From Mycobacterium celatum (GTDB lineage Bacteria; Actinomycetota; Actinomycetes; Mycobacteriales; Mycobacteriaceae), in assembly GCF_002101595.1 (NCBI RefSeq), contig NZ_LQOM01000020.1, forward strand, positions 62,001 to 126,000: a DNA stretch of 64,000 nt, given 5' to 3'. Made by a program: the position numbers and the translations under genes. Shown here piece after piece: positions 35,171-43,411 of this stretch. How positions within the stretch are numbered: position 1 is the stretch's first letter; the number at the start of each line of letters is the position of its first letter. The notes under the pieces are model-generated. The model saw only the letters and a list, made by a program, of their open reading frames with translations. It was not told the origin of the DNA and ran no database searches.

Positions 35171-36379
35171 CTACTTGGCGTCGAACGTCACCGGAAGCGC
35201 GGTGGGGGAGCGGAATGGCTGGCCGAAGATGTGCGGGTCGTCGTCCATCCGAAGCTGGATGTTGGTCAGCCGATTGAGCAGGCATTCCAACGCCACTCGG
35301 GTCTCCATGCGCGCCAGATGCAGGCCCAGACAGGTGTGTTCGCCGGCGGCGAAGGAGATGTGCGGCATGTGCGGACGGAAGATGTCGAATTCCGCCGGCC
35401 GTTCCCAGCGTTGCTCGTCGCGGTTCGCCGAGCCGATGCACACGTCGATCACGGATCGGGCCGGAATCTTGACTCCTTCCAGTTCGGTGTCTTCGGTGGT
35501 GAACCGCTGCACCGTCGTCAACGGCGTCTCGAAGCGCAGCCCCTCTTCGATCGCCCTGGGCATCAGCTCAGGATCGGCTTGTATCGCGGCGAATTGCTCC
35601 GGATGGGTGAGCAACAGGTAGATCAGGTTGCCGGAGGACCGGTAGGTGGTTTCCAGCCCGGCGGGCAGCAGAAGGCGCAGGAACGAGTAGATGGCTTCGT
35701 CGCTGAGCTTCTCGCCGTCGATCTCCGCGGTGACCAAATCGCCAATGATGTCCTCGGTCGGTGTGAGTTTGCGCGCCTCGATCTGCTCGAGGAAGTAGTC
35801 CTTCAACGCCGCCGAGGCCTCGAAGGCGCGTTCGTAATTGACTGTGTAGCTGATCAATTCCACTGCGCGCCGGTGGAACATCGGCAGGTCTGCCTCCGGC
35901 AGGCCCAAGAGCTTTGCGATGACTCGGGTGGGGAACTCGAACGTGAACTGCCGGACCAGATCCGCCTCGCCCGCATCGATGAATTCGTCGATGAGCGCGT
36001 TGCAGATTGGCCGCACAATCGTGGGCTCCCAGCGTGCGAGGGCCTTCGACTTGAACGCCGCGCTTACGAGGTTGCGGTGGTCGCGGTGTTTCTTGCCCTC
36101 CATCGCCAGGATTGTCGGACCCATGAACAGGCCGATCGTGGTGTCGTACATTGCCGAACTGAACACTCGGCCGTCGCGGAAGGCTTTGTTGACGGCGTCG
36201 AACGACATGGCGGCGAAGGACCGCTTGGGTCGCAGCGACTCGGGGGTTTTGGAGTAGTCCATCACCGTGCCGTCGTACACCCCGGTCTCTCGGCGTTTCT
36301 GTGCGAAGTACGGGTAGGGGTCGCGGAGGTAGCCGACGGGTTTGTCGTCGGTGGCGGCGTCTTGAACTTGACTTTCCAC
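35171..36379 (-). CDS. Cytochrome P450
   Basis: This 402-residue P450 (from the GTG at 36379, with GGGAG upstream) has the I-helix segment LLLPAGLETTYRSSGNL, the ExxR in IEEGLRFET, and the haem ligand Cys350 in FAAGEHTCLG. The I-helix acid-alcohol pair is Glu-Thr-Thr. It is closely similar to the P450 at 53899-55095 (same I-helix and LTHPEQ block), while the one at 47149 belongs to a different group. The longer frame beyond 36379 is rejected because it crosses the operator. It is the first gene of the operon with CaiB and the Ltp-like thiolase, and is divergent from an aldehyde dehydrogenase. Confidence 0.92.
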   Translation of the reverse strand: MESQVQDAATDDKPVGYLRDPYPYFAQKRRETGVYDGTVMDYSKTPESLRPKRSFAAMSFDAVNKAFRDGRVFSSAMYDTTIGLFMGPTILAMEGKKHRDHRNLVSAAFKSKALARWEPTIVRPICNALIDEFIDAGEADLVRQFTFEFPTRVIAKLLGLPEADLPMFHRRAVELISYTVNYERAFEASAALKDYFLEQIEARKLTPTEDIIGDLVTAEIDGEKLSDEAIYSFLRLLLPAGLETTYRSSGNLIYLLLTHPEQFAAIQADPELMPRAIEEGLRFETPLTTVQRFTTEDTELEGVKIPARSVIDVCIGSANRDEQRWERPAEFDIFRPHMPHISFAAGEHTCLGLHLARMETRVALECLLNRLTNIQLRMDDDPHIFGQPFRSPTALPVTFDAK

Positions 36380-36411
36380 GGCGGCGGCTCCCCGGCTCAG
36401 GTAGGCAGTCG

Positions 36412-36430
36412 TACTGTAAATATTACAGTA
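36412..36430. promoter_or_regulatory. 19-bp operator copy 6 (TACTGTAAATATTACAGTA)
   Basis: Both halves match the consensus exactly, with symmetry extending to 8-bp arms. It lies 33 bp upstream of the P450 GTG (minus) and 12 bp upstream of the aldehyde dehydrogenase GTG (plus), so one bound protein could block both promoters. Confidence 0.85.
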
Positions 36431-36441
36431 GACTACATCGG

Positions 36442-37905
36442 GTGGAGTCATCTGAGCATCAGGGCATCCAGGCGATGCTTGAGCGCCAGCGGCATGCATT
36501 CGCGACGGAGGGGCCGCCCAGCGCCGCGGTCCGGCGCAACCGCATCGATCGGCTGATGGCGCTGCTGCTGGACAACAGCGATGCGTTCATCGAGGCGATG
36601 GCCGCCGATTACGGCACCCGGTCGAAGGCGGCGTCGCTGTTCACCGAGATCGTCGGCATCATCGCGGTTGTCGAGCACACCAGAAGCCATGTGGCGCAAT
36701 GGATGCGCCCGACCAAGCTGATGCGTGTCGCGCGGCTGTGCGGTCTGCGCGCAGAGGTGCAGCCGACACCGCTGGGCGTCGTGGGCATCATCGGCCCGTG
36801 GAACTTCCCGGTCAACCTCGTGGTCCTGCCCGCATCGGCGGCGTTCGCGGCCGGTAACCGAGTGATGATCAAGATGTCGGAGATCACCGCACACACCGCG
36901 GAGCTGATGAAGGCGACCGCGCCGAAATACTTCGACCCGACCGAGCTCGACGTCGTGGCCGGCGGCCCGGACGTCGCGGCCGCGTTCGCGGCGCTGCCGT
37001 TCGACCACCTGTTCTTCACCGGCTCGCCGTCCGTCGGTGCGCTGGTGCAGCGGGCGGCCGCCCAGAACCTGGTGCCGGTCACATTGGAGCTCGGCGGCAA
37101 GAATCCGGTGGTCGTTGCGCCGGGTGCCGACATCCGGCGGTCGGCGGCCCGCATCGCCCGTGCCCGAATGGTCAACGGCGGACAGGTCTGCGTCTGCCCC
37201 GACTACGTCATGGTGCCCGACGAACACGTCGACGCCTTCGTCGACACCGCACGCGAAACGTTGCGCGAGATGTTCCCGACCATCGTCGGCAACGACGACT
37301 ACTGCTCGGCCGTCAACCACGCCAACTTCGACCGGATCGTCGGGCTGATCGAGGACGCAGCGGCCAAGGGTGCCTCGGTCGAAACCATTGCCCCCGAAGG
37401 CGAGTCATTGCCCGACCGAGCCAGCCGCAAGATTGCGCCGACGATCGTGCGAGGCTTCGACGACCGGATGCGGATCGCCGACGAGGAGATCTTCGGTCCC
37501 GTGCTGGCCGTCACCGGATATTCCCGGCTGAGCCAGGCCATCGACTATGTTAACGAGCGACCGGCGCCGCTGGTGGCCTACTGGTTCGGACCGGACGACG
37601 ACGACTTCCGCACGTTCGTGCGCTACACGCGCAGCGGCGGCGTCGCACGCAACGACTTTGCCGCACAAATGATTCCGTCCGCCGCACCGTTCGGCGGAGT
37701 GGGCCGCAGCGGAATGGGCGCCTACCACGGCAAGGCCGGCTTCGACACGTTCAGCCACCACCGCACCGTGGTGGGAAACGATCTGCCGTTTTCCATCACC
37801 GGAACCGCAGCGCCGCCGTTCCGGCGTCCTACCCGGCGCTACGCGGAGGCGATGCTGTGGTTGGCGCGCCGTCGAACCCGCCGTCGGCTCGAGAGGCGGC
37901 GGTGA
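36442..37905 (+). CDS. Aldehyde dehydrogenase, coniferyl-aldehyde-dehydrogenase-like
   Basis: This NAD(P)-dependent aldehyde dehydrogenase of 487 residues has the Glu in VTLELGGKNP, the nucleophilic Cys in NGGQVCVCPDYV, and the cofactor block GPWNFPVNLVV. These are typical of the class 3 / coniferyl type rather than the betaine type. The C-terminal 60 residues include a basic tail that could touch the membrane. The GTG at 36442 is taken as start; ATG 36475 is an alternative. No clear ribosome site is present, which would fit leaderless translation. It probably oxidises the aldehyde made from the P450 and alcohol dehydrogenase products. Confidence 0.9.
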   Translation: MESSEHQGIQAMLERQRHAFATEGPPSAAVRRNRIDRLMALLLDNSDAFIEAMAADYGTRSKAASLFTEIVGIIAVVEHTRSHVAQWMRPTKLMRVARLCGLRAEVQPTPLGVVGIIGPWNFPVNLVVLPASAAFAAGNRVMIKMSEITAHTAELMKATAPKYFDPTELDVVAGGPDVAAAFAALPFDHLFFTGSPSVGALVQRAAAQNLVPVTLELGGKNPVVVAPGADIRRSAARIARARMVNGGQVCVCPDYVMVPDEHVDAFVDTARETLREMFPTIVGNDDYCSAVNHANFDRIVGLIEDAAAKGASVETIAPEGESLPDRASRKIAPTIVRGFDDRMRIADEEIFGPVLAVTGYSRLSQAIDYVNERPAPLVAYWFGPDDDDFRTFVRYTRSGGVARNDFAAQMIPSAAPFGGVGRSGMGAYHGKAGFDTFSHHRTVVGNDLPFSITGTAAPPFRRPTRRYAEAMLWLARRRTRRRLERRR

Positions 37906-37908
37906 GCG

Positions 37909-37925
37909 TATTACAATCTGCAATA
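37909..37925. promoter_or_regulatory. Imperfect palindrome at antitoxin start
   Basis: The 17-base inverted repeat TATTaCAatctGCAATA pairs at six of eight positions and ends on the first base of the antitoxin start codon. Toxin-antitoxin operons are usually autoregulated by the antitoxin at such sites. There is room only for a leaderless or very short leader. Confidence 0.5.
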
Positions 37926-38155
37926 TGGGAACGCTTACAATCCGCACTGACCCTGAGGTAGAGCGTGCCTTGGAGGCGCTGACCAGCGAAGGACAGTCGC
38001 GTTCTGAGGCGGCTCGTGCGGCGATCCTAGAGGCCGAACGCGCTCGCCGTCGGGCACGGCTGCGGGCTGAGGCCGAGGAACTACGTAATGATCCAGACGA
38101 CGTCGCTGCCGCACGGAAGCTCGCAGCGGAGATGGACGCCATTCGTGCGTGGTGA
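37925..38155 (+). CDS. Antitoxin of MazE/ribbon-helix-helix type
   Basis: This 76-residue protein begins with a beta strand and ribbon-helix-helix pattern (MGTLTIRTDPEVERALEAL, then SRSEAARAAILEAERAR), followed by an acidic and basic helical tail that would bind the toxin. It overlaps the toxin gene by eleven bases, the usual arrangement for coupled translation. It lies between the aldehyde dehydrogenase gene and the convergent ligase gene and does not take part in catabolism. Confidence 0.85.
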   Translation: MGTLTIRTDPEVERALEALTSEGQSRSEAARAAILEAERARRRARLRAEAEELRNDPDDVAAARKLAAEMDAIRAW

Positions 38156-38462
38156 TCTGTATCGCCTGAAGCCACCCAAGGGTGTCCGTGGTCATGAGCA
38201 AGCCGGAGCTCGTTACGCCGTTGTGGTGCAGTCCGACGATCTTCCGCTGTCCACATGGATCATCGCGCCAACCTCGACCGGCCGACGCGCAGCTTCTTTT
38301 CGACCTGAGATCGAGATCGGTGGTGCGAGAACGCGTGTGATGGTCGAACAGCTCACCGTGATTGACCCGCAGCATCGCCTCGGAGATTTCGTTGGTCGAC
38401 TCAACGCCGTTGAGATGCGAGCGGTCGACGACGCTCTTCGAGCTGTTCTTGCCCTCGATTGA
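38145..38462 (+). CDS. MazF/PemK-family endoribonuclease toxin
   Basis: This 105-residue toxin starts at the GTG at 38145 (VRGDLYRLKPPKG). The family signature strand GARYAVVVQSDDL and the segment STWIIAPTSTGRRAASFRPEI, where Thr-Ser of the active loop is seen, are present; VEQLTVIDPQHRLG follows as in other MazF proteins. It would cleave mRNA at short sequences when the antitoxin is lost. It is intact and likely functional. The MazEF pair inserts between the P450-ALDH region and the next catabolic operon. Confidence 0.88.
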   Translation: MRGDLYRLKPPKGVRGHEQAGARYAVVVQSDDLPLSTWIIAPTSTGRRAASFRPEIEIGGARTRVMVEQLTVIDPQHRLGDFVGRLNAVEMRAVDDALRAVLALD

Positions 38463-38474
38463 GACAATGCCGGC

Positions 38475-40130
38475 TCAGGCGCCGCTGATCGCCTGCTCGC
38501 GAGCCCAGCGGTAGTCCGCCTTGCCCGACGGGCTCCGCTCGATGACCGGCCGGAACACCACCGCCTTGGGAAGCTTGTAGCGCGCCAACGACTTTGCGGC
38601 GTGCGCAATCAACTCCTCGGCGTCGGCGTCGGCCTCCTCGGCAAGTGCGACGACGGCGACGACCTCCTGGCCCCAGCGTTCGCTCGGCCGCCCGGCGACC
38701 ACCACGTCGGCCACCGCGGGGTGCGATGCGATCGCGGTCTCGACCTCCTCGACAAAGATCTTCTCGCCGCCGGAGTTGATGCACACCGAGTCGCGGCCCA
38801 GCAGCTCGACGGAGCCGTCTTCGCGGTGGCGGGCCCGATCGCCCGGAACGGCGTAGCGCACGCCGTCGATGACCGGGAAGGTCTTGGCGGTCTTGGCGGC
38901 GTCGCCCTTGTAGCCCAGCGGCACGTAACCGCGCTGCGCGAGCCAGCCCATCCCGTCGTGGCCGGGCGCCAGCACCGAGTCGAGGTCTTCGGCGACGACG
39001 GAGGTGTCCGGGCCGGGGTTGAACGTGCCGGTCGACACCGCGCCTGTCGTCGACAGGTGGCTCATCTGGGCACCCGTCTCCGACGATCCCACACCGTCGA
39101 CGACCATGGCGTTGGGCAGCGCCTCGATCAGCCGCTGCTTGACGTACGGGGTCAACAGCGCACCGCCGTTGGCGATCACCGCCAGCGAAGACACGTCGGC
39201 AATGCCCTTTTCGATGGCGGCGAGCAGCGGCCGCGCCACCGCGTCCCCGACCACCGTCACCACCGACACCTTTTCGCGTTCGATGGTGCGAACGACGTCG
39301 TCGCCGTCCAAATGGTCCACAACCGAGGGGAATACGACCGTCTGCCCCGTGGTCATCGCCGTCATCACCGTCCACTGCGCGGCGCCGTGGATCAGCGGCG
39401 GCAACACCATCAGCTTGGTGCCAGGCCCGGCGGTGACCCCCGCGACGATCTCGTCGAGGGAGGCAAACGGCTCACCGGTCACCAGGTTTCGCCCGCCGAA
39501 TGACGTCATGAAGATGTCATGCTGGCGCCACAGCACGCCTTTCGGCATCCCGGTGGTGCCGCCGGTGTACAGCACGTACAGGTCGTCGGCGGAGTGCTGC
39601 ACCGGTGGTGGAGCCGGTGAGCTGGATCCGACGATCTTCTCGTAATCGACTGCGCCATAGATCAGTTCGTTGCCGGAGTCGTCGGCGATCTGGATGAGAA
39701 CACGCAGCTGCGGAAGTTCGGGCAGGACCTCGGCCACCCGCGGCGCGAATGCGGCGTGGTAGATCAGTGCCGTGGCGCCGGAGTCGGCGAGCAGGTATTG
39801 CAGCTCGCTCTTGACATACCGGAAGTTGACGTTGAACGGGGCCACCCGCGCCGCGAAGGCGCCGAGCAACCCTTCGACGAATTCGTTTCCGTTGTACGCG
39901 TAGAGCCCGAGAAGATCCTGGCCCACCTCGTGCCCGGCGAGCGCCGAGCGTTCGGTGTGGCAGCCCAGCCCACGCGAATGCAGGTAGGTCGCGAGCCGGT
40001 TGGACCGCTCGAGGATTTGCGCATACGTGTAGCGCTTGTCGCCCTGAACGACGAACTCGCGGTCCGGGATCGCCGCGGCGACGGCCGCCGCCACCGCGGG
40101 TACCGTGAACTGCGTTGTAGTGTCGGACAT
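38475..40130 (-). CDS. Acyl-CoA synthetase, FadD-type
   Basis: This 551-residue ligase has loop LYVLYTGGTTGMPKGVLWRQ, motif GVGSSETGA and the catalytic Lys in ERSPSGKADYRWAR. The loop and the N-terminal block (TYAQILERSNRLATYL, then NVNFRYVKSELQYLL) place it in the same group as the ligase at 28030. The ATG at 40130 is used; the longer frame is a shadow of the thioesterase gene. It is the last gene of the operon isochorismatase homologue-thioesterase-ligase, read from the operator at 41399-41417. Confidence 0.92.
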   Translation of the reverse strand: MSDTTTQFTVPAVAAAVAAAIPDREFVVQGDKRYTYAQILERSNRLATYLHSRGLGCHTERSALAGHEVGQDLLGLYAYNGNEFVEGLLGAFAARVAPFNVNFRYVKSELQYLLADSGATALIYHAAFAPRVAEVLPELPQLRVLIQIADDSGNELIYGAVDYEKIVGSSSPAPPPVQHSADDLYVLYTGGTTGMPKGVLWRQHDIFMTSFGGRNLVTGEPFASLDEIVAGVTAGPGTKLMVLPPLIHGAAQWTVMTAMTTGQTVVFPSVVDHLDGDDVVRTIEREKVSVVTVVGDAVARPLLAAIEKGIADVSSLAVIANGGALLTPYVKQRLIEALPNAMVVDGVGSSETGAQMSHLSTTGAVSTGTFNPGPDTSVVAEDLDSVLAPGHDGMGWLAQRGYVPLGYKGDAAKTAKTFPVIDGVRYAVPGDRARHREDGSVELLGRDSVCINSGGEKIFVEEVETAIASHPAVADVVVAGRPSERWGQEVVAVVALAEEADADAEELIAHAAKSLARYKLPKAVVFRPVIERSPSGKADYRWAREQAISGA

Positions 40131-40138
40131 CGTGCCTC

Positions 40139-40756
40139 TCACGATTGGTGCGGGAGCAGGCGGACCATCAGGCCGTGGGCCTCGCTGGGCAGCGTGCCGT
40201 CGGCTGTCGTCATTGTCGCGCTGACGAATGCCTTGCGGCCTTCGATGCCGGCGATACGGCCGCATGCGGTCAACGGCTGCTCGATCGGGGTGACGTTGCG
40301 GTAGTCGACGTGCAGGTAGGCGGTGCGGCTGATCGGTCGGCCCGCCGCAGAGACCACCATCCCCAATAACCAGTCATAGAGAAGTGGTATCACGCCGCCG
40401 TGCACCGCGTTGTTGCCACCCACGTGGTAGCGGGTGAAGTGTCCCGCCATCGCGACGCCGTCGGGCCCGGAGTCGGTGATGGTCCACGGCGGTAGCAGCG
40501 GATGGCCCAGCCCGGGCAGATTGATGTCGCGGCCAGCCGGTGCCAGTCCTTCCGGGACCTGGTGGTCCTCGAGCAGGGTGCAGAGGTTTTCGACGTGCTC
40601 GGCCGCGCGGGCCCACAGCGCGGCGTCTGGGTTGGTGGAGACGGTGAGATCCTGCAGTCGGCGCATCGCCGCCACAAACCGGCCCAATTCCGGTGGCGCG
40701 TCGACGGGCTTGAGTTCCGGGAATCCGCCGCGGATTTCGGGCACGGTGCCGGTCAT
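40139..40756 (-). CDS. Hotdog-fold (PaaI-like) acyl-CoA thioesterase
   Basis: This 205-residue protein has an N-terminal helical part and a C-terminal hotdog domain with the signature NNAVHGGVIPLLYDWLLG; HGG and the following Asp are conserved. It resembles the thioesterase at 20365 in layout, though the sequences are far apart. Start at 40756 is chosen because it overlaps the upstream stop (ATGA). A thioesterase beside a ligase suggests control of CoA sequestration or release of a product acid. Confidence 0.87.
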   Translation of the reverse strand: MTGTVPEIRGGFPELKPVDAPPELGRFVAAMRRLQDLTVSTNPDAALWARAAEHVENLCTLLEDHQVPEGLAPAGRDINLPGLGHPLLPPWTITDSGPDGVAMAGHFTRYHVGGNNAVHGGVIPLLYDWLLGMVVSAAGRPISRTAYLHVDYRNVTPIEQPLTACGRIAGIEGRKAFVSATMTTADGTLPSEAHGLMVRLLPHQS

Positions 40757-41370
40757 GACGTGTTCCACGCGCCGAGCAGTTGGTCGGTGGTGGTGACGGT
40801 GGCGAGCAGCGAGAGCGTGTTGTCGATGACGGCAGCCCCGTACTCGGCGGGGATGCCGGCAACGGCGTCACGCGGCACCACGACGCGGTAGGCGGCGTTG
40901 ACCGCGTCCATCACCACGTTGGGAATGGCGATGTTGAGCGACACTCCGACCACGACGACGGTGGATACGCCGAGGTTGCGCAGGATCGCGTCGAGGTCGG
41001 TGCCGCCCATCGGCCCGACGCCGTGCCAGCGGCTGAGCACCAGATCGGTTGGCTCCGGACCTAATTCGGGCAGCAGGGATGCTCCGGGCGTGCCCGGCGT
41101 GATGTCGACGTCGCCGCGGCCTATCGCGAAGATCTTGGCGTTGTGGTTGGAGCCGAGCCCGTCTGGCCGTCGCTGCACCAGGCAGTGCACGACGCGCACG
41201 CCGGCCGCCCGGGCCGCCGGCAGCAGCCGCACGATGTTGGGCAGCGCAATGCGGCGGGCCTCTTTCGCCAGGGCGCCCAGCCCGGCGTCAGGCCCGACGA
41301 CGGCACCCTGGCACTCCTGGGTGATGACCGCGGTGTGGGCAGGTGCCGCGATCTCCTCGAGGGCTGTCAC
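40753..41370 (-). CDS. Isochorismatase-fold (cysteine hydrolase-like) protein with altered catalytic triad
   Basis: This 205-residue protein has the isochorismatase/nicotinamidase fold pattern. The usual Asp-Lys-Cys triad is changed: the first strand reads VITQECQGAVVG (Glu where Asp is normal), the Lys segment reads LSRWHGVGPMGGTDLD (Arg), and the nucleophile segment reads VVVVGVSLNIAIPNVVMDA, with no Cys in the place of the common TDVCV. It is probably not a cysteine hydrolase. It may bind a ligand or use different chemistry. It opens the operon at operator copy 7. Confidence 0.85.
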   Translation of the reverse strand: MTALEEIAAPAHTAVITQECQGAVVGPDAGLGALAKEARRIALPNIVRLLPAARAAGVRVVHCLVQRRPDGLGSNHNAKIFAIGRGDVDITPGTPGASLLPELGPEPTDLVLSRWHGVGPMGGTDLDAILRNLGVSTVVVVGVSLNIAIPNVVMDAVNAAYRVVVPRDAVAGIPAEYGAAVIDNTLSLLATVTTTDQLLGAWNTS

Positions 41371-41398
41371 GCCGTCGCCTCCCGCATCCGTGCGCTGA

Positions 41399-41417
41399 TA
41401 CTAAGGACATTACAGTA
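41399..41417. promoter_or_regulatory. 19-bp operator copy 7 (TACTAAGGACATTACAGTA)
   Basis: The right half is a perfect TACAGTA; the left half keeps the first four consensus bases. It lies 29 bp upstream of the isochorismatase-fold gene and seven bp past the end of the damaged LLM gene. Confidence 0.55.
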
Positions 41418-41423
41418 GAGATT

Positions 41424-42104
41424 TCAGGCCGGGCCGGCCCGGCGGCTCGTCCGCACAACCGCTTCGCCGAAGAAGGTGATGAAATCCAGCGCGGCCCGCG
41501 GGCTGGAGCCGTCGACGTGCACGACGGCCCAGGTGGCGCCGTAGCTGGCCAACTCGTCGAGCACATCGAGGGCATGCCGCAGCGATGCCTCGTCATCGAT
41601 GTCGGTGTGCGGACAGACCACCTGGACGTCGACCGACATCGGGTCGCGGCCGGCGTCGGCCAGCCGTGCGCGCAGTTCGTCGAGCGCCGCACCGAATTGC
41701 TCCGCGTCCTGGATGGCCGCGGTGCGAATCACCGACGCCATTCCCGCCGGGGCGATCAGCGGCATCCAGCCGCTGCCGTAGTCGACGACGCGCCGCAACG
41801 CAACCTTGCTGTTGCCGCCGATCCAGATCGGCGGGTGCGGGCGTTGCGCCGGCGGCTGTAGCCACACCGGCCCGACCGCTTCGAAACCACGGCCGCGGAC
41901 CGGGGTTTCGGGATCGGTCCAGATCGACCGCAGCGCGCCGAGCGCTTCGTCGAGCAGCTCAGCGCGCCGGTCGAAGTCGACGCCCAGCGCGGAGAACTCC
42001 GAGCGCAGGTAGCCGGCACCGACGCCGGCGATCAACCGGCCGCCGGAGACCACGTCGTCGACAGCGTCGGGAAGTTCGCTGGGGTATTCCAGCGTGTACT
42101 TCAT
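41424..42104 (-). pseudogene. LLM-class F420-dependent oxidoreductase with in-frame internal deletion
   Basis: The frame is open for 226 codons, but the protein is abnormal. The first 14 residues (MKYTLEYPSELPDA) match the N terminus of a common mycobacterial luciferase-like family and are joined directly to VDDVVSGGRLIAGVGAGYL, which in intact members lies about 80 residues later. The missing part holds the first barrel strands and much of the cofactor pocket. The remaining C-terminal part (RGRGFEAVGPVWLQPPAQ, PPIWIGGNS) is normal. The product is unlikely to bind F420. Whether it is expressed is unknown. It is divergent from the hydrolase operon at 42206. Confidence 0.75.
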
Positions 42105-42152
42105 CGACGCGGCTCCTGCAGGCGGATTATCCGAAGCTGACCCCGGGTCAAA

Positions 42153-42171
42153 TACTGTAACCGCTACAGTA
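42153..42171. promoter_or_regulatory. 19-bp operator copy 8 (TACTGTAACCGCTACAGTA)
   Basis: This is a perfect 7+5+7 inverted repeat, 35 bp upstream of the small ORF at 42206 and 49 bp upstream of the divergent LLM remnant. It is one of four copies with both halves perfect or nearly so. Confidence 0.85.
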
Positions 42172-42205
42172 ACATCCGAGAGACAGTCGGTCCTGGGAGC
42201 AGTGG

Positions 42206-42286
42206 ATGGAAAACCATACCCGGCGGCGCGCGCTGGTGGTGGGCGCGAGCGCGATCGTGATCGCCGCCGGATTCAGGCTGGCCTAG
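42206..42286 (+). CDS. Short hydrophobic peptide (26 aa) upstream of hydrolase
   Basis: An ATG at 42206, seven bases after GGGAG, encodes MENHTRRRALVVGASAIVIA followed by six more residues. The basic start and hydrophobic core look like a lone membrane segment or signal sequence. Its stop codon TAG directly abuts the ATG of the alpha/beta hydrolase, so the hydrolase could be translated by re-initiation. It may be a leader peptide, a microprotein or a shortened remnant of a longer protein. Confidence 0.45.
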   Translation: MENHTRRRALVVGASAIVIAAGFRLA

Positions 42287-43411
42287 ATGTCGAACCGCGC
42301 ACTCGACGTCACCCGCGAGCTCGCCCTGGTACTGCCGCGCGCGGTGTCGGGCATCACCGAATCGACCGGCTGGTCCCCGGCCTCGCCCCGCGGTGTGCGC
42401 CAGCTTGGCGAGGTGGTGATGGACGAGCTTGTGCTGGCGGGCTTTTCGCTGCTGCCGGTCGATCTGGCGGTCAGGCCGCTCGATGGCTGCACCGCGGCGG
42501 CCGAGCAGCTGACCGCACTGGGAACCGACGGAGTACACGCCGACCCGCCACGGTTGCGGGTGCGGTCGCTCCGGCGTCGCCGCCTCGGGACGCTGGCGTA
42601 CGAACAACTGACCTACGAACACGACCCCGCACTGCCGAGCACGCTGGAGACGGCGGGCCTGGGTGGCCCCGCAACCGCGGTGGTGCACCTGTGCCGGCAT
42701 TGCGACGGGCCGCGGCCGTGGCTGGTGTGGGTGCACGGCGCCGGTCAGGGCAGACCCGACGATTTGTTGGTGTCGCGGGCAGGGCGGCTACAGCGACGGC
42801 TCGGCTTCAACGTCGCGGTACCCGTGCAGCCCGGCCACGGCAGCCGGCGCGGCGAGTGGCCGCCCTATCCGGACATGGATCCACTGACCAACGTTGCCGG
42901 CATGATGCGCGCCGTATCGGAGGTTCGCGCCGTCGTGCAATGGGTGCAGTCGCAGTCGAGTGCGGTTGTGGTGTCCGGGGTTTCGATGGGCAGCGCGGTG
43001 GCGGCGCTGGTGTCGCATTTCGAGAAGGGCGTCGATGCCGTCGCGCTGTACACGCCAATCCTGGGTCTCAACGCGATGATCGCGCAGCACCTGGCGCGCC
43101 GGGGCTCGTCGCGGGACGGGATCCGGAAGTTGTTGCAGTCCGAGGTGGTGGCGGCGCTGACGTCGGTGATCGACCCGCTGACTGCCGAACCGGCACCGCC
43201 GCCGCAGCGCCGGCTCATCGTCGGAGCCTGGCATGACAGGATGGCGATGCGCGAGCCCGCCCTTGCGCTGCAGCAGCGGTGGCGCGGCCAGTTCCACTGG
43301 TACGACGGCAGTCACGTCGGGCACATCTTCTCCCGTCGCGTGCAGGCGGTCTCGGAGCGTTTCCTGCGCGGGGTAGTAAAGGAGTTGGGTATTGACCGAG
43401 CGGGTATTTAA
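42287..43411 (+). CDS. Alpha/beta-hydrolase (esterase/lipase-like)
   Basis: This 374-residue hydrolase has an N-terminal helical domain of about 130 residues and an alpha/beta-hydrolase core. The oxyanion segment is LVWVHGAGQG, the nucleophile elbow is VSGVSMGSAVA (Ser near residue 230), and the terminal His is in GSHVGHIF near residue 345. The fold and length match mycobacterial esterases of unknown substrate. It would hydrolyse an ester or lactone in the pathway. The next gene overlaps its end by 20 bases. No signal peptide is seen, so it should be cytosolic. Confidence 0.88.
   Translation: MSNRALDVTRELALVLPRAVSGITESTGWSPASPRGVRQLGEVVMDELVLAGFSLLPVDLAVRPLDGCTAAAEQLTALGTDGVHADPPRLRVRSLRRRRLGTLAYEQLTYEHDPALPSTLETAGLGGPATAVVHLCRHCDGPRPWLVWVHGAGQGRPDDLLVSRAGRLQRRLGFNVAVPVQPGHGSRRGEWPPYPDMDPLTNVAGMMRAVSEVRAVVQWVQSQSSAVVVSGVSMGSAVAALVSHFEKGVDAVALYTPILGLNAMIAQHLARRGSSRDGIRKLLQSEVVAALTSVIDPLTAEPAPPPQRRLIVGAWHDRMAMREPALALQQRWRGQFHWYDGSHVGHIFSRRVQAVSERFLRGVVKELGIDRAGI

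Noticed and set aside
42094..43236. Long plus-strand frame overlapping the hydrolase
   Set aside because: Its product is Arg/Gly-rich with no domain, while the frame from 42287 has a full alpha/beta-hydrolase pattern.
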